Positions 51,701 through 59,348 of a stretch of DNA of 64,000 nucleotides are shown piece by piece (position 1 is the stretch's first letter; every line of letters begins with the position of its first letter). The notes under the pieces were generated by a model, which saw nothing but the letters and a program-made list of their open reading frames with translations, ran no database searches and was not told the DNA's origin. The position numbers and the translations under genes were made by a program. This DNA is from Chitinophagaceae bacterium (GTDB taxonomy: Bacteria > Bacteroidota > Bacteroidia > Chitinophagales > Chitinophagaceae), in assembly GCA_014879565.1 (NCBI GenBank), contig JACSRW010000017.1, forward strand, positions 1 through 64,000, written 5' to 3'.

Positions 51701-53978
51701 TTATGAAAGAGATTTCAGCCTGGCCATTAAGAGAATGGAACAGGCACTTCGCCTTAAACCAGGGGATGTAACCGCCAAAACGCAACTTGACCAATACCGG
51801 AAATGGCAAAAGGAATGGCCGGCTGTTTTAGCTAAAGGCAATGAACTGGAATCCCAGATTGCCGCTAAAAACACACAAACTGCAGAAAAACTGGTGGCCG
51901 ATCTGAATCGTATGCAATTTTCCATGCCCGGCCAAATGGCCAATAAATGGTCACAGGACAAATACAACAAATATGTGCAGCTGCTGAAAAGATGTGATTC
52001 CGCATGGACCATAACCCGTACCAACTGGACCGGTCATTTTAAAGACAATGATTTTGAAAACGGACTTAAAGGTTTGGAAGCCTTTAAAAATGAATGGACA
52101 GGATCTGTTGCCACCATGCGGGAAGTGGCAAGCTCCATACAATTGTGTAAATCGCAGATAGCCGAACAGAACAGGCTGTACAATGATTTCCTGCAAACCC
52201 GGTCTGCCATGGAAAAAGGTCAGCCGGTTGACCCGAAGAAAACCCCGGTATCCATAGAATATACGGCCAATAGCCGCTTCAGTTCCAAAGACCCGAGAAG
52301 ACAGGAAATGATTGATTTTGCCCGATCCATGACGCAGAAGCAAAAAGAAATGGCTGCTAACCGGGAAAAGGCGGAACAACTGAAAAAAGAAGGGCAGCGG
52401 GCTGAATCCCTGGGTGATAAGGAAGCAGCGCTGGAAAAATACAAGTCCAGTGTCGCCCTGGTTCCGGACGCTGTTCTGGAAAATAAAATCAAAGCCCTGG
52501 AAACTGAAGTTTCAGCACTCAAAGAAAAATACCGGAAAGCGGATGCGCTATGGAAGGAAGGGGAAAACCTGGTAAAGAAAAAGAAAACAAAAAGTGAAGG
52601 GCTGGAAAAAATGAAAGAAAGTCTTCGCTGGTGGAACAGTCCGGACCGTATCCGGCGGGTGAGAGAGCTGGAAAAAGAAATCAATGGCACGTACTCAAAA
52701 CTTGACATGAACGGAACCTGGAAGCACGGAAGCAGTGAGAGCTTTACATTTACCGCCCTGGGTGAAGGTCGTTATGATGCTGTGGAGAAGGGCTTTGGAA
52801 ATGCAAAAGGCACACTGGATATGATGGGGAACACCGGTCTCATTACCTACTCCACACGCGACGGGCTGGATGGTCAGTATATACTCACTGTATCAGCTGA
52901 TGGCAACAGTGCGGTGGGAGAATGGAAAGACACGAAAGCCAGCGGAACCCGGAATTTTGTCCGGACCAGTAAACCGGCAACCGCAGCACCCCAGGTTTCA
53001 AAAACAGATCCGGCCAAAAAGGAAACCGCCAAAGAGGAACCAAAAAAGAAAAAGAAAACCTTTGGCGAGTTTCTTGAAGGGGTCAATAAAGGGCTCGGAA
53101 AAATTGACAGTGTGATCACCGGTAAAAAACCCGCCGAGAAACCAACTGATCCTCCTCCGCAACCTGCACCGGGTAAATCCGATGATAAAGGAGTAAACCC
53201 CGCTGACGCCAGTGCAGAGGAAAAAATTTTCGATAACGGGAATATCGGCGGAGTTTCCAACGGACCTACCCAACCGACAACATTCACCCTGTCAAAAGCC
53301 ACTTATATAACCCGGATAGAAAATTATCACTACTACAACGGTGGAAAAAAACCGGGTACCATTGCTGTAAAACACAGCAACGGCCAGGTATATGGTCCCT
53401 GGCAGGCTTACGGACTGATCGGTCAGGGAGGGGTACAGAATGCCACCTGGGTGGTACAACCGAAAATGCAGTTGCCCGCCGGAACCTATACTGTCATTGA
53501 CAGCGATCCCTCCACCTGGTCACAAAACGGACAATCAAAAGGCTGTGGCTTTACGGTTGTCTGGGTTCCCAAAACAGCGAAACCCGTGAGCACAACAAAA
53601 GAACCTGCACCGGCTACCCCGCCTGCACCGGCGCCAAAAACAACACCGGCGCCGGAACCGCCGGCCACCACTGTAACCGGGACACTCTATGGTACGGTGT
53701 TTAAAACCAGGGAAGAAGCAAAACCATCCAATCCGTATGATTTATCAGGGGAGCCACTTCCCAACACCGCTGTAACCATCCGGTATACACTCAACGGGAA
53801 AGCCGTATCCAAAACAGTCAACAGCGATGCCAACGGCAAATTTGAATTCACCGGATTACCACTGAATACCGTAATACAGGTTAGCAGTCGAGGGATAACC
53901 GTGAGCAGATCATTAACAGCCGGTACAGCCAGGCAATACGTTCAGTTTGGCTGGGACGGTGAAATAGAAGTAAAATAA
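45756..53978 (+). CDS. Giant exported multi-domain protein of unknown function
   Basis: About 2740 aa from ATG 45756 (MFALRPLRQG...; GTG at 45729 adds 9 residues). Signal peptide ending NSYAQ. Residues about 30-1120: mostly helical, of no family I recognise, with one hydrophobic patch near 665-730 (GTIWMQGNWPFTAIPL...PAAMAVAFYLFPF). About 1125-1230 and 1515-1920: PKD/Ig-like beta modules (YTYTWTGQTEGNT, ITYNWQVTEGNAS). About 1920-2310: TPR-like helices and coiled coil. About 2315-2405: a lipocalin-like beta sheet (MNGTWKHGSSESFTF). Then a Lys/Pro linker, a beta domain (about 2487-2605, IFDNGNIGGVSNGPTQPTTF) and a C-terminal SdrD/carboxypeptidase-like module (AVTIRYTLNGKAVSKTVNSD). No T9SS tail. 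The membrane protein gene starts 6 bases after its stop. Confidence 0.75.
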   Translation: MFALRPLRQGFPVLLAIILLTGLQNSYAQTPEDLEKMGKEAQGFQFKLKFRGSPPPTADDIKFRAITELLNKYKGQVPADLQLPFRAQGPQAAEKPFLTDDQQASLKDQSTRFFREMAEKNLTVQDLQKYKEVFKNTNPMPGDNPADPRIAWRGAYEGIERTLMGGRTLLIMDVWKQTMLDYFRSHPEAVGVVYGQMDIGSWVKMNVDGLGFAADIDFSTIATDSKSNQAIHNLFGENLRRASGLGMIPIDVVHTAHGLAGAEVFIGEWGKAFAEVDMLRRGKWKLIEVIKNENGQIVDIRTTEKEGKQLFMEKGIEAELKAQQKDPANQFDPKEKYPELSIKMEPMLSLEMLRHAIHDIEHGPFEGGQKIIKMIKYTERSFFMISEAMKEVAPNDQNTYFRLSPEEARFKTLCEQVIKNKGDGRRIAVLLEEFTGQKLEHAEQARLIAESITEQCKKAMLKNAGNAYGYRIKSIAAIKEDEQRFEEADKFLWQIEEEFNKGFREGGTEIPKSMLRAHSILVDLRAGKIPPDLMNSRLEELNRLMEEEYKVDKSLVERLIGDPWAPVRNYLVKKGFGPEAVQKVLLKMKSVFADNWRRYAPELAQRPALSAYEFANHVQQKLNVLNEHLAKTKAGKIMSNDLLNYVDNTLALYDAWFSGKTTAECAWNFSWTAGTIWMQGNWPFTAIPLGIFNSIQSRSPAPAAMAVAFYLFPFAGQTYMVTNLIDRLIITQIRDYTFRSHLDKLAVMAITDGQGHVVRFKVPRAFTGLSGSADSLETDPDIPVEDPGRTLGIKSVFYNEAFLHCPDIKYFEGLVPRQSDRLGSYETKLKNLNSLFAFDQEFLGYLAAIRQFKEEKENGTLEEILEAEIGKQRTKMLDSLGLVIEDHLWKAVFNAIESTKKSEKEGVIGTLETIIVALQDSLYLDEWNMKKIDSLSLLLKIRKQVENDPLYIQLLKDRFSKGTAYERVAIPTLEYYIKVYRQINQLRPKLFEIWHPFGVDGSKLQEDPMRLVILGGLRGAPMLTTDPEKDLQRTIQCIEAHAKRASEIRYDLAAALSRPIKDSDKEDKEHLRILGEYGFGFERLVDAGPGGRSPLFPDEANEINTRMKTLRQAYQDYLARLREGPALTLRIQVNGEQTTTETEPVSAEAELRNEQEKPVPVPADCKIEWFLYDKSSSKESKVAEGKTVTHDAKTQGDFVYIVRLFRNRNNQTIEVAKGYWNISVHPFNFNDPSKGIKLKLPALIKQYDVFDVSAEIPALLKGRMNDCSWNWDALTGDKNCGAARLQVRQSMETTGPDGKKYLQDSITVGISFKVTDPGASRASYHSFNKKVKYQHMSLHVKATDIWEGGAGTNWFRLERKPVKNAPRVPGWSGDGKAISTAEAHATVGMKDDTPFGYEEVNTLEDLQRLMEKEAKEQEYKKLQVKPISVGDFKGYGLYSDFYYSPGGWSDAGYRSAGAGASFTGYVMKGKKFFEVYWSAGAGGAFDNSDRGWMMSMVKQLANECISILTGASFTPDGRLTRSPYTGPKPDGSDFPQVVIEPKPDTIQPGSRVIVKAVIKNDKADYGPYTYTWTGQTEGNTNVAAVQLSSARPGKQSVTVTVDGTVPPGSASLEYVVAPLKLRLIKVAPAGNKIVVGMPVELRAEFVSAVPAGKKLQYLWQPHPEEKFTPFEGSNGKSIVTFNSPGRKKVWVQVLDKTTAETITLGESEQLELEVEKPGFTIVFNPAKAPVGQPVTATIKTSPEKLDDISYRWMPPGANANQVSASQDGTEITFYAKDATQVTLEVLALVKSNGEELGRTRAYFTADRYLVKTEGPKVQGPKPMIWQPGKGLVEVDKEIAVHQQVEFTAVVTPQPSGTITYNWQVTEGNASVSNPASRDVRVTALETGTVNMQVTVKDANGVELGKGLASFSATISSEQISQGAKEKKAFEEKMNRARQLIKEGKLDEALTLGEELNTMNSKEAAGLMNELAEACKKAGKEAAYERDFSLAIKRMEQALRLKPGDVTAKTQLDQYRKWQKEWPAVLAKGNELESQIAAKNTQTAEKLVADLNRMQFSMPGQMANKWSQDKYNKYVQLLKRCDSAWTITRTNWTGHFKDNDFENGLKGLEAFKNEWTGSVATMREVASSIQLCKSQIAEQNRLYNDFLQTRSAMEKGQPVDPKKTPVSIEYTANSRFSSKDPRRQEMIDFARSMTQKQKEMAANREKAEQLKKEGQRAESLGDKEAALEKYKSSVALVPDAVLENKIKALETEVSALKEKYRKADALWKEGENLVKKKKTKSEGLEKMKESLRWWNSPDRIRRVRELEKEINGTYSKLDMNGTWKHGSSESFTFTALGEGRYDAVEKGFGNAKGTLDMMGNTGLITYSTRDGLDGQYILTVSADGNSAVGEWKDTKASGTRNFVRTSKPATAAPQVSKTDPAKKETAKEEPKKKKKTFGEFLEGVNKGLGKIDSVITGKKPAEKPTDPPPQPAPGKSDDKGVNPADASAEEKIFDNGNIGGVSNGPTQPTTFTLSKATYITRIENYHYYNGGKKPGTIAVKHSNGQVYGPWQAYGLIGQGGVQNATWVVQPKMQLPAGTYTVIDSDPSTWSQNGQSKGCGFTVVWVPKTAKPVSTTKEPAPATPPAPAPKTTPAPEPPATTVTGTLYGTVFKTREEAKPSNPYDLSGEPLPNTAVTIRYTLNGKAVSKTVNSDANGKFEFTGLPLNTVIQVSSRGITVSRSLTAGTARQYVQFGWDGEIEVK

Positions 53979-53984
53979 ACCTGT

Positions 53985-54713
53985 ATGGAAAACAGAAAGA
54001 TTATCAACAAGCCACGCCGGACCATGTACCGGGCAATTATAACCGGGCTGGCACTGATCGGAGTGGCCGTGATCGGTGGCTCAAGTATTGATGGTATGAA
54101 AGGAGGTTATGCCCTGATTTTTATCAGTGGTTTTGCCGCCTTGTCAGCCTTTATCACAGCGGCTGTCTTTCATCCCAGGGCCCGTGAGTTTGACAGACTG
54201 CTGGATGAGTTACAACCATTGGCGCACTGGAAATATACAGACGCCGAATGGGAAGCTTTTATCCGGGAAGATCTGCGGGAAGTGAAAATGGTCAACCGGG
54301 CCACCCTGAAGCTGGTCCTGATCATATCAGCCGTTGTTTGCCTGCTGCTTGTGATTATTTACCGTGATACGCTTTTTATCCTGATTGTGGCAGGCATTAT
54401 GCTTTTACTGACAGCCGTGGGGTCACTGGCGCCTTATTTCAGGAGCCGTGTTTTACGCAAAGGAGTACATGAAGCCATTATCGGGGAAAAATCTGTCATG
54501 ATCGGAGGAAGCTTTCAGCTATGGACACAATTGGGGGCGCATTTAACCGGCGTGGATATTTACACAGACGCACCTATACCAGTGCTTCATATTATTTTTG
54601 AGTACCCGACCCTGCAGACTTCCCAGGAAGAAATCATCCGGGTACCGGTACCTGACGGAAAAATGGAGGAAGCAGCCAGAGTGGTTGAACAGTTAAGAAA
54701 ACAGATAATTTAG
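53985..54713 (+). CDS. Four-helix membrane protein coupled to the giant gene
   Basis: 242 aa. Two helix pairs: about 17-35 and 42-62 (ITGLALIGVAVIGGSSI; YALIFISGFAALSAFITAAVF) and about 107-127 and 130-150 (LKLVLIISAVVCLLLVII; LFILIVAGIMLLLTAVG). Between them lies a charged cytoplasmic-type segment, and a C-terminal soluble domain of about 90 aa follows (YFRSRVLRKGVHEAIIGEKSV...). No known family. Only 6 bases separate it from the giant gene, so the two are probably translated together. The C-terminal region is a candidate interaction domain. The iron-transporter gene follows after 28 bases. Confidence 0.65.
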   Translation: MENRKIINKPRRTMYRAIITGLALIGVAVIGGSSIDGMKGGYALIFISGFAALSAFITAAVFHPRAREFDRLLDELQPLAHWKYTDAEWEAFIREDLREVKMVNRATLKLVLIISAVVCLLLVIIYRDTLFILIVAGIMLLLTAVGSLAPYFRSRVLRKGVHEAIIGEKSVMIGGSFQLWTQLGAHLTGVDIYTDAPIPVLHIIFEYPTLQTSQEEIIRVPVPDGKMEEAARVVEQLRKQII

Positions 54714-54741
54714 AATAACTTAAGGAATCAACTCATCATAT

Positions 54742-55839
54742 ATGCCGGATTTTAGGTCAATAAAAACAGAAGTGGATGCCAGTTACCTATATGCACAACT
54801 GGCCGCACACGAAGAAGACAAGGCCGTGGCTTCTATATTTGAGCAAATGAGCGCCATTGAAAAAGGGCATGCGGAAGCATTTCTGAAAAAGATGAACATT
54901 CCGGCAGAACAAATGCCCGCTCCCTCCTTCCGGGCCAGGGCCCTGAACCGAATCGGGAAATTATTCGGGTATGATTATGTGCTGGGTATATTAATGGATA
55001 CGGAAAAAACCCTGTCCACTTCCCTGCTTTCCGTTAAGAAAAAAAACAATATGCCGCTGACCGGCACGGAAAACAATCACGTCAAAATTTTAAGCAACAT
55101 CATCAGTAACTCCGGCATTTCCGGCAGTACGATTGCCCGTTTTGAAACCAGACACCGGTCAGTGGGGGGAAATGCGCTCCGGGCTGCCGTACTCGGTGGC
55201 AATGACGGACTGGTTTCCAATTTCAGTCTGGTCATGGGAGTGGCCGGAGCCACCCAGGGTCAGGAAGGAGTGTTACTTTCCGGACTGGCCGGGCTGCTGG
55301 CAGGCGCCCTATCCATGGCGCTGGGCGAATGGATCTCCGTTAAAAGTTCCCAGGAATTATATGAAAACCAGATGGAGATCGAAATGGAAGAACTGCAAAC
55401 CAGTCCCGAAAATGAAATGAAAGAACTGGAGCTTATTTACAAAGCGAAGGGAATCCCGGATGAGCAGGCCAGGGATATGGCCTCTCAACTGCTCAAAGAT
55501 CCGGAACATGCCCATGCGTTATTGGTCAGGGAAGAATTGGGCATCAATGCAGAGGAATTAAAAGGATCCGCATTTGAAGCGGCCCTTTACTCTTTCTTTC
55601 TGTTTGCCGTAGGAGCCATTATACCGGTCTTTCCCTTTATGTTTCTATCCGGAACCCAGGCAATTCTGCTGAGTGCCGGAGCCAGTGCAGCGGGCTTGTT
55701 CATCATTGGGGCCGCCATTACCCTCTTTACCGGAAAAAGCATCTGGTACTCCGGATTACGCCAGGTTATTTTCGGACTCGCAGCGGCTGCCATTACATTT
55801 GGCATCGGGAAGATGATAGGGGTAACACTGGCCGGCTGA
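54742..55839 (+). CDS. Ferritin-like/VIT fusion, iron/manganese transporter (MbfA-like)
   Basis: 365 aa. Residues about 1-95 are a rubrerythrin-like four-helix domain with metal-ligand-type residues (YAQLAAHEEDKA, MSAIEKGHAEAF). Residues about 140-365 form a VIT1/CCC1 transporter: AVLGGNDGLVSNFSLVMGVAGA, LAGALSMALGEWISVKSS, EEMELIYKAKGIP-type cytoplasmic helices, then three helices at the end (YSFFLFAVGAIIPVFPFMF; AGLFIIGAAITLF; VIFGLAAAAITFGIG). This layout matches Er-VIT/MbfA proteins, which export iron in proteobacteria. It probably removes excess Fe(II) or Mn(II). Co-directional with the giant gene and membrane protein. Confidence 0.9.
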   Translation: MPDFRSIKTEVDASYLYAQLAAHEEDKAVASIFEQMSAIEKGHAEAFLKKMNIPAEQMPAPSFRARALNRIGKLFGYDYVLGILMDTEKTLSTSLLSVKKKNNMPLTGTENNHVKILSNIISNSGISGSTIARFETRHRSVGGNALRAAVLGGNDGLVSNFSLVMGVAGATQGQEGVLLSGLAGLLAGALSMALGEWISVKSSQELYENQMEIEMEELQTSPENEMKELELIYKAKGIPDEQARDMASQLLKDPEHAHALLVREELGINAEELKGSAFEAALYSFFLFAVGAIIPVFPFMFLSGTQAILLSAGASAAGLFIIGAAITLFTGKSIWYSGLRQVIFGLAAAAITFGIGKMIGVTLAG

Positions 55840-55938
55840 GGAATTTTAACAGGGATTTAAAATTATTTTGCCGGCTGAACAACCAGCAGCACAGACAAAG
55901 TTTCGTTTTTCCCTTACCTTACAGGCTAAGAAAAAAAA

Positions 55939-56313
55939 TTGCGGTCTGCACTGGCAACCATATTAGCCTCCCTTTTTCTTTTCAGTTCTACTGAACTGCA
56001 TCAGTTCGTAAAGTTACCTGAACTGATGCAGCACTTTCAGCAACACCGGAAAGCAGATCCGGCTATGGACCTGTTCGCCTTCCTGCAACTGCATTATACC
56101 GCCAATCACCCGGAAGATAATGACGATGATGACGACATGGAACTGCCTTTTAAAGAACTCAAAGCAACGGGGCATGTTGACACGGTAATTACAATGAATA
56201 AAACGGACCATCGTTCCTGCCCTGAGTTTCCCGTAATCATTGAACCGATCACCCATCCGGAAGGCATGCCCCGTTACCGGTCCAATGCGGTTTTTCATCC
56301 TCCCAAAGCCTGA
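55939..56313 (+). CDS. Small His/Asp-rich exported protein, TTG start
   Basis: 124 aa. An in-frame stop (TAA, 55927-55929) sits just upstream, so translation must begin at TTG 55939, after an A-rich stretch. Hydrophobic start SALATILASLFLFSSTELHQ, then LPELMQHFQQHRKADPAMDL, FAFLQLHYTANHPEDNDDDDDM and ELPFKELK. The pattern SSTELHQ...LPEL...HF..H...D...F.QLHY...DDD..LPFK is one I associate with small Bacteroidota proteins found near metal-efflux genes; this is from memory of the pattern, not a search. The iron transporter next door fits. It may bind metal through the acidic cluster. Confidence 0.65.
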   Translation: MRSALATILASLFLFSSTELHQFVKLPELMQHFQQHRKADPAMDLFAFLQLHYTANHPEDNDDDDDMELPFKELKATGHVDTVITMNKTDHRSCPEFPVIIEPITHPEGMPRYRSNAVFHPPKA

Positions 56314-56390
56314 GCGTCCATACTGATCACCCTGTACAATGACTGTTCATTGTACCCCTGTATCTATTCCTCAATATAAAAACTTATTGT

Positions 56391-56978
56391 ATGAACGCAG
56401 CGCAAATTCATTTAGCCCTGAATCATGTCCCGTTGTTTTTATCCCTGATTGGCGGACTTGTACTTATCCTGGGCATTTTCCGGAAAAACAATGCCTTTAT
56501 TACCTTATCGCTCTTTATGCTGATAGCAGGCGCCCTCTTTACCGCGCCGGTATTTTTAACCGGAGAAGGAACAGAAGAGCTGGTGGAGAAAGCCGCCGGT
56601 GTGAACGAAGCGGCGATCGAAAGCCATGAAGACATGGCCCAAATCTCCTTAATCGGTATCATACTTACCGGTGTTTTCGCCCTCGCGGGATATGTTTTAC
56701 GTAACCGGCAATCCATTTACAAAGGGATCCTGACACTGACGGTCTTATTTTCACTGGCTTCTTTTGTAACTATGGCGCAAACAGCTCATCTGGGCGGATT
56801 AATCCGGCACACGGAACTGCAGACGGGCCAGGCCGGTGGCAATAATGAATCCGGCAGGGAGGATGAGGAAAAAGAGAAAAAGAAAAAAAACGAACCCGGT
56901 TTATTAAATCCGGAGAACAACAAGGCCGACAGTACCGGATACAGTAAAAAAGAAGGGAAAGAAGACGATGACGATTAA
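56391..56978 (+). CDS. Four-helix membrane protein with conserved His, DUF2231-like
   Basis: 195 aa. Four hydrophobic helices (about 11-29, 34-54, 84-103, 111-130) and His residues at their ends: IHLALNHVPL at the N-terminus, AIESHEDMAQ, and AHLGGLIRHTEL after helix four. This arrangement resembles DUF2231-type membrane proteins, thought to hold heme b. The last 55 residues are highly charged (EDEEKEKKKKNEPG...EDDDD), suggestive of an extra cytoplasmic or periplasmic tail. A terminator follows. It may share a metal or redox role with its neighbours, as inference. Confidence 0.65.
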   Translation: MNAAQIHLALNHVPLFLSLIGGLVLILGIFRKNNAFITLSLFMLIAGALFTAPVFLTGEGTEELVEKAAGVNEAAIESHEDMAQISLIGIILTGVFALAGYVLRNRQSIYKGILTLTVLFSLASFVTMAQTAHLGGLIRHTELQTGQAGGNNESGREDEEKEKKKKNEPGLLNPENNKADSTGYSKKEGKEDDDD

Positions 56979-56990
56979 TTCATTGTTCAG

Positions 56991-57031
56991 ACAGGCAGTA
57001 TTTCTCCCGATTTACTGCCTGTTTATTTTTT
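56991..57031 (+). terminator. Rho-independent terminator
   Basis: ACAGGCAGTA (56991-57000) pairs with TACTGCCTGT (57013-57022) and is followed by TTATTTTTTTA. The second arm overlaps the last codons of the convergent MORN-like gene, so coding and terminator share sequence. Confidence 0.82.
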
Positions 57032-57839
57032 TACGCCAGTTTATCTCACCCCGATGGTTGTAGTGTATAATTTCCTCCAGGCGGCCCTCCCGGTTGTATA
57101 ATTTCCATTCCTTTATCCGTTTCCCTTGATGATACGCTCCCTGGTACCAGCCGGCGTCTGGTTCATCCCGGTGAATCCACTTGCCGGTGCGCAGTCCATC
57201 CCGGTAATAACCTGAATCTTTCACCAATCCGCCCGGGAAATAATTCATGAATAAGCCTTCATGAAGGCATTGTACAAATACCGGTTTGTAAACTGCCCCG
57301 TTTTCTGCATTCTGTTCAGCATGTTTCCCCAGGGTACGGGCACTGATTCTTCCTTTGCTCTCCGGAAAAGAGTTCACGGCATCCAATTGAGACAATGCTT
57401 CTCCCCGGTTGCGCTGATACCATTCGCTTAAATAATAAAAACTTCTTTTAGGATGGTATCGCGCCATTTCAGCCGTGATACGCCAAAATTTACCCGAACT
57501 GTAATGGCGTACCGCCAGTAAATGCCCCTGTTCATTCCAGATTTTCCACTCCCCATCCGGAATATTATTCACCAGACTTCCGGAATCACATCGCTGGCCA
57601 TTGTGGTACCAGCTCTCCCAGACCCCGTTCAGTTTACCCCTGCTGATGTTTACCCGAAACAGTTGACTGCTGTCTGCATTCATTCCGGCACCGGTTGAAT
57701 ACGGCAGCTCATAAGGCAGCGGACTTATAACGGCCACTGCGCCCGCAGCTCCTGTCACGCCAGCCGGAACCGTATCAGTTGATTGACCTGATATATTCAT
57801 GGAGAGTAATAAACAACAACAGGCAAAAAAACATCGCAT
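57012..57839 (-). CDS. Exported MORN-like repeat protein (YwqK-type)
   Basis: 275 aa from the ATG at 57839. Signal peptide RCFFACCCLLLSMNISGQ. Contains repeated MORN-like units of the toxin-antitoxin 'YwqK antitoxin' type: GKLNGVWESWYHNGQRCDSG, NNIPDGEWKIWNEQGHLLA, HEGLFMNYFPGGLVKDSGYY, GLRTGKWIHRDEP and GKRIKEWKLYNREGRLEE. These beta hairpins usually occur in exported Bacteroidota proteins of unknown role; the antitoxin name should not be taken as function. A TAACTTTG -7 element lies at 57855-57862. Confidence 0.78.
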   Translation of the reverse strand: MRCFFACCCLLLSMNISGQSTDTVPAGVTGAAGAVAVISPLPYELPYSTGAGMNADSSQLFRVNISRGKLNGVWESWYHNGQRCDSGSLVNNIPDGEWKIWNEQGHLLAVRHYSSGKFWRITAEMARYHPKRSFYYLSEWYQRNRGEALSQLDAVNSFPESKGRISARTLGKHAEQNAENGAVYKPVFVQCLHEGLFMNYFPGGLVKDSGYYRDGLRTGKWIHRDEPDAGWYQGAYHQGKRIKEWKLYNREGRLEEIIHYNHRGEINWRKKINRQ

Positions 57840-57854
57840 CACAGCATCTTTTTT

Positions 57855-57862
57855 CAAAGTTA
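57855..57862 (-). promoter_or_regulatory. -7 promoter element for the MORN-like gene
   Basis: Plus-strand CAAAGTTA (TAACTTTG on the coding strand), 15 bases before the ATG at 57839. Confidence 0.5.
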
Positions 57863-57954
57863 CAGCCCTCATCCGCATGCCACTTATGATGGCAGGTATA
57901 TTTCCAAATAATCAGCGGATTTATTGACTTCTTTCTTCCCGGATTACACTCCCG

Positions 57955-59265
57955 TTATTCCACCACTTCTCCCTCCAGGTCATAATCATAGGCCCGGGTG
58001 ATTTTTACATTCACAAACTCTCCAACAGGAAGTTTTTTAGCGGAGTGAATCACCACTTCATTATCCACTTCCACAGAATCGTATTCTGTACGGCCGAGGT
58101 AACGGCCGGCTTCTTTTTTGTCAATAAGCGTTTTAAATACTTTTCCTACTTTTTCCTGGTTCAGTTCATAGGAAATCTCCTGCTGTACTTCCATGATCTC
58201 CCGGGCCCGGTTCTCTTTTTCCTCAGCGGGCACATCATCTGCCAGGTCATAGGCCCCGGTGCCTTCTTCATGTGAGTACGTGAAAATGCCAACCCGGTCA
58301 AACCGGTGCCGTTGGAGGAAGCCTTTCAGTTCTTCTACATCGGCTTCAGTTTCTCCGGGAAACCCGGCAATCAGTGTTGTACGCAGACAGATGCCCGGCA
58401 CTTTCTCCCGGATCGCCGGAATGAGCTCCTCCATTTCTTCCCGGGTAAGCTGCCGTTTCATTGCTTTGAGCATATTATTCGCGGCATGTTGCAAAGGCAT
58501 ATCCAGGTAATTGCAAATATTATCCCGCTGACGCATCACATCCAGCACATCCATCGGGAATTTGGACGGGTAGGCATAATGGAGGCGTATCCACTCCAGT
58601 CCTTTTACATCGGCCAGCCGGTTCAGCAGGTCAGCCAGCATTCGTTTCTTATAAAGATCCAGTCCATAATAAGTAAGCTCCTGGGCAATCAGCATCACTT
58701 CTTTCACCCCCATTTTCACCAGCCCTTCCGCCTCGCGGACCAGGTCGTCAATGGATTTACTGACATGCTGTCCCCGCATCAGAGGTATGGCGCAGAATGA
58801 ACAGGTACGGTTGCAGCCCTCCGAAATTTTCATATAAGCATAATGCTTAGGGGTTGCCAGCAGTCGTTCCCCCACCAGCTCTGCTTTATAGTCAGCTTCC
58901 AGCTGTTTCAGTATCTGTGGGAGTTCCATGGTGCCAAAAAAGGCATCCACTTCCGGGATTTCGGCCTCCAGGTTGTTTTTATACCGCTCACTCAGGCAAC
59001 CGGTCACATATACTTTATCCAGTTTTCCCCGGCGTTTGAGTTCTACCTGGTCAAGAATTGTATTGATACTTTCCTCTTTGGCCTTATCAATAAAGCCACA
59101 GGTATTCACCACTACGATATTATGATCCAGTTTCCTGTTCTCGTGCACAACGTCAATATCATTGGCGCGTAACTGTCCGCTGAGCACCTCACTGTCCACC
59201 ATGTTCTTGCTGCAGCCCAGGGTAATAATATTAACCTTGTCTCTTGTTATTTTTTTTGTCTTCAT
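57955..59265 (-). CDS. rimO: Ribosomal protein S12 methylthiotransferase
   Basis: 436 aa. Radical-SAM enzyme that adds a methylthio group to Asp of ribosomal protein S12. The N-terminal UPF0004 domain has LGCSKNMVDSEVL, VVVNTCGFI and YVTGCLSERY cysteines; the radical-SAM motif is GCNRTCSFCAIP; the C-terminal TRAM domain ends in RAYDYDLEGEVVE. RimO is favoured over MiaB by IPLMRGQHVSKS and the S12-type context of translation genes. It is the last gene of the rpmB-rpmG-DUF4295-ftsY-rimO run. Confidence 0.95.
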   Translation of the reverse strand: MKTKKITRDKVNIITLGCSKNMVDSEVLSGQLRANDIDVVHENRKLDHNIVVVNTCGFIDKAKEESINTILDQVELKRRGKLDKVYVTGCLSERYKNNLEAEIPEVDAFFGTMELPQILKQLEADYKAELVGERLLATPKHYAYMKISEGCNRTCSFCAIPLMRGQHVSKSIDDLVREAEGLVKMGVKEVMLIAQELTYYGLDLYKKRMLADLLNRLADVKGLEWIRLHYAYPSKFPMDVLDVMRQRDNICNYLDMPLQHAANNMLKAMKRQLTREEMEELIPAIREKVPGICLRTTLIAGFPGETEADVEELKGFLQRHRFDRVGIFTYSHEEGTGAYDLADDVPAEEKENRAREIMEVQQEISYELNQEKVGKVFKTLIDKKEAGRYLGRTEYDSVEVDNEVVIHSAKKLPVGEFVNVKITRAYDYDLEGEVVE

Positions 59266-59277
59266 TGTTTGATTTTT

Positions 59278-59348
59278 GACCGGTCAGGCGAATGGTGAGT
59301 GGTCAGTATGTCCCCCACTGCCTATTGCCCATTGCCTTCTCCCTTCCC
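59278..59348 (-). repeat. Degenerate period-7 tandem repeat, 3' of ftsY
   Basis: The core is CCCACTG-CCTATTG-CCCATTG-CCTTCTC-CCTTCCC (59314-59348); weaker heptamers (GCGAATG, GTGAGTG, GTCAGTA) extend it left. The ftsY stop (CTA at 59322-59324) and its last eight codons lie inside. Confidence 0.75.
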
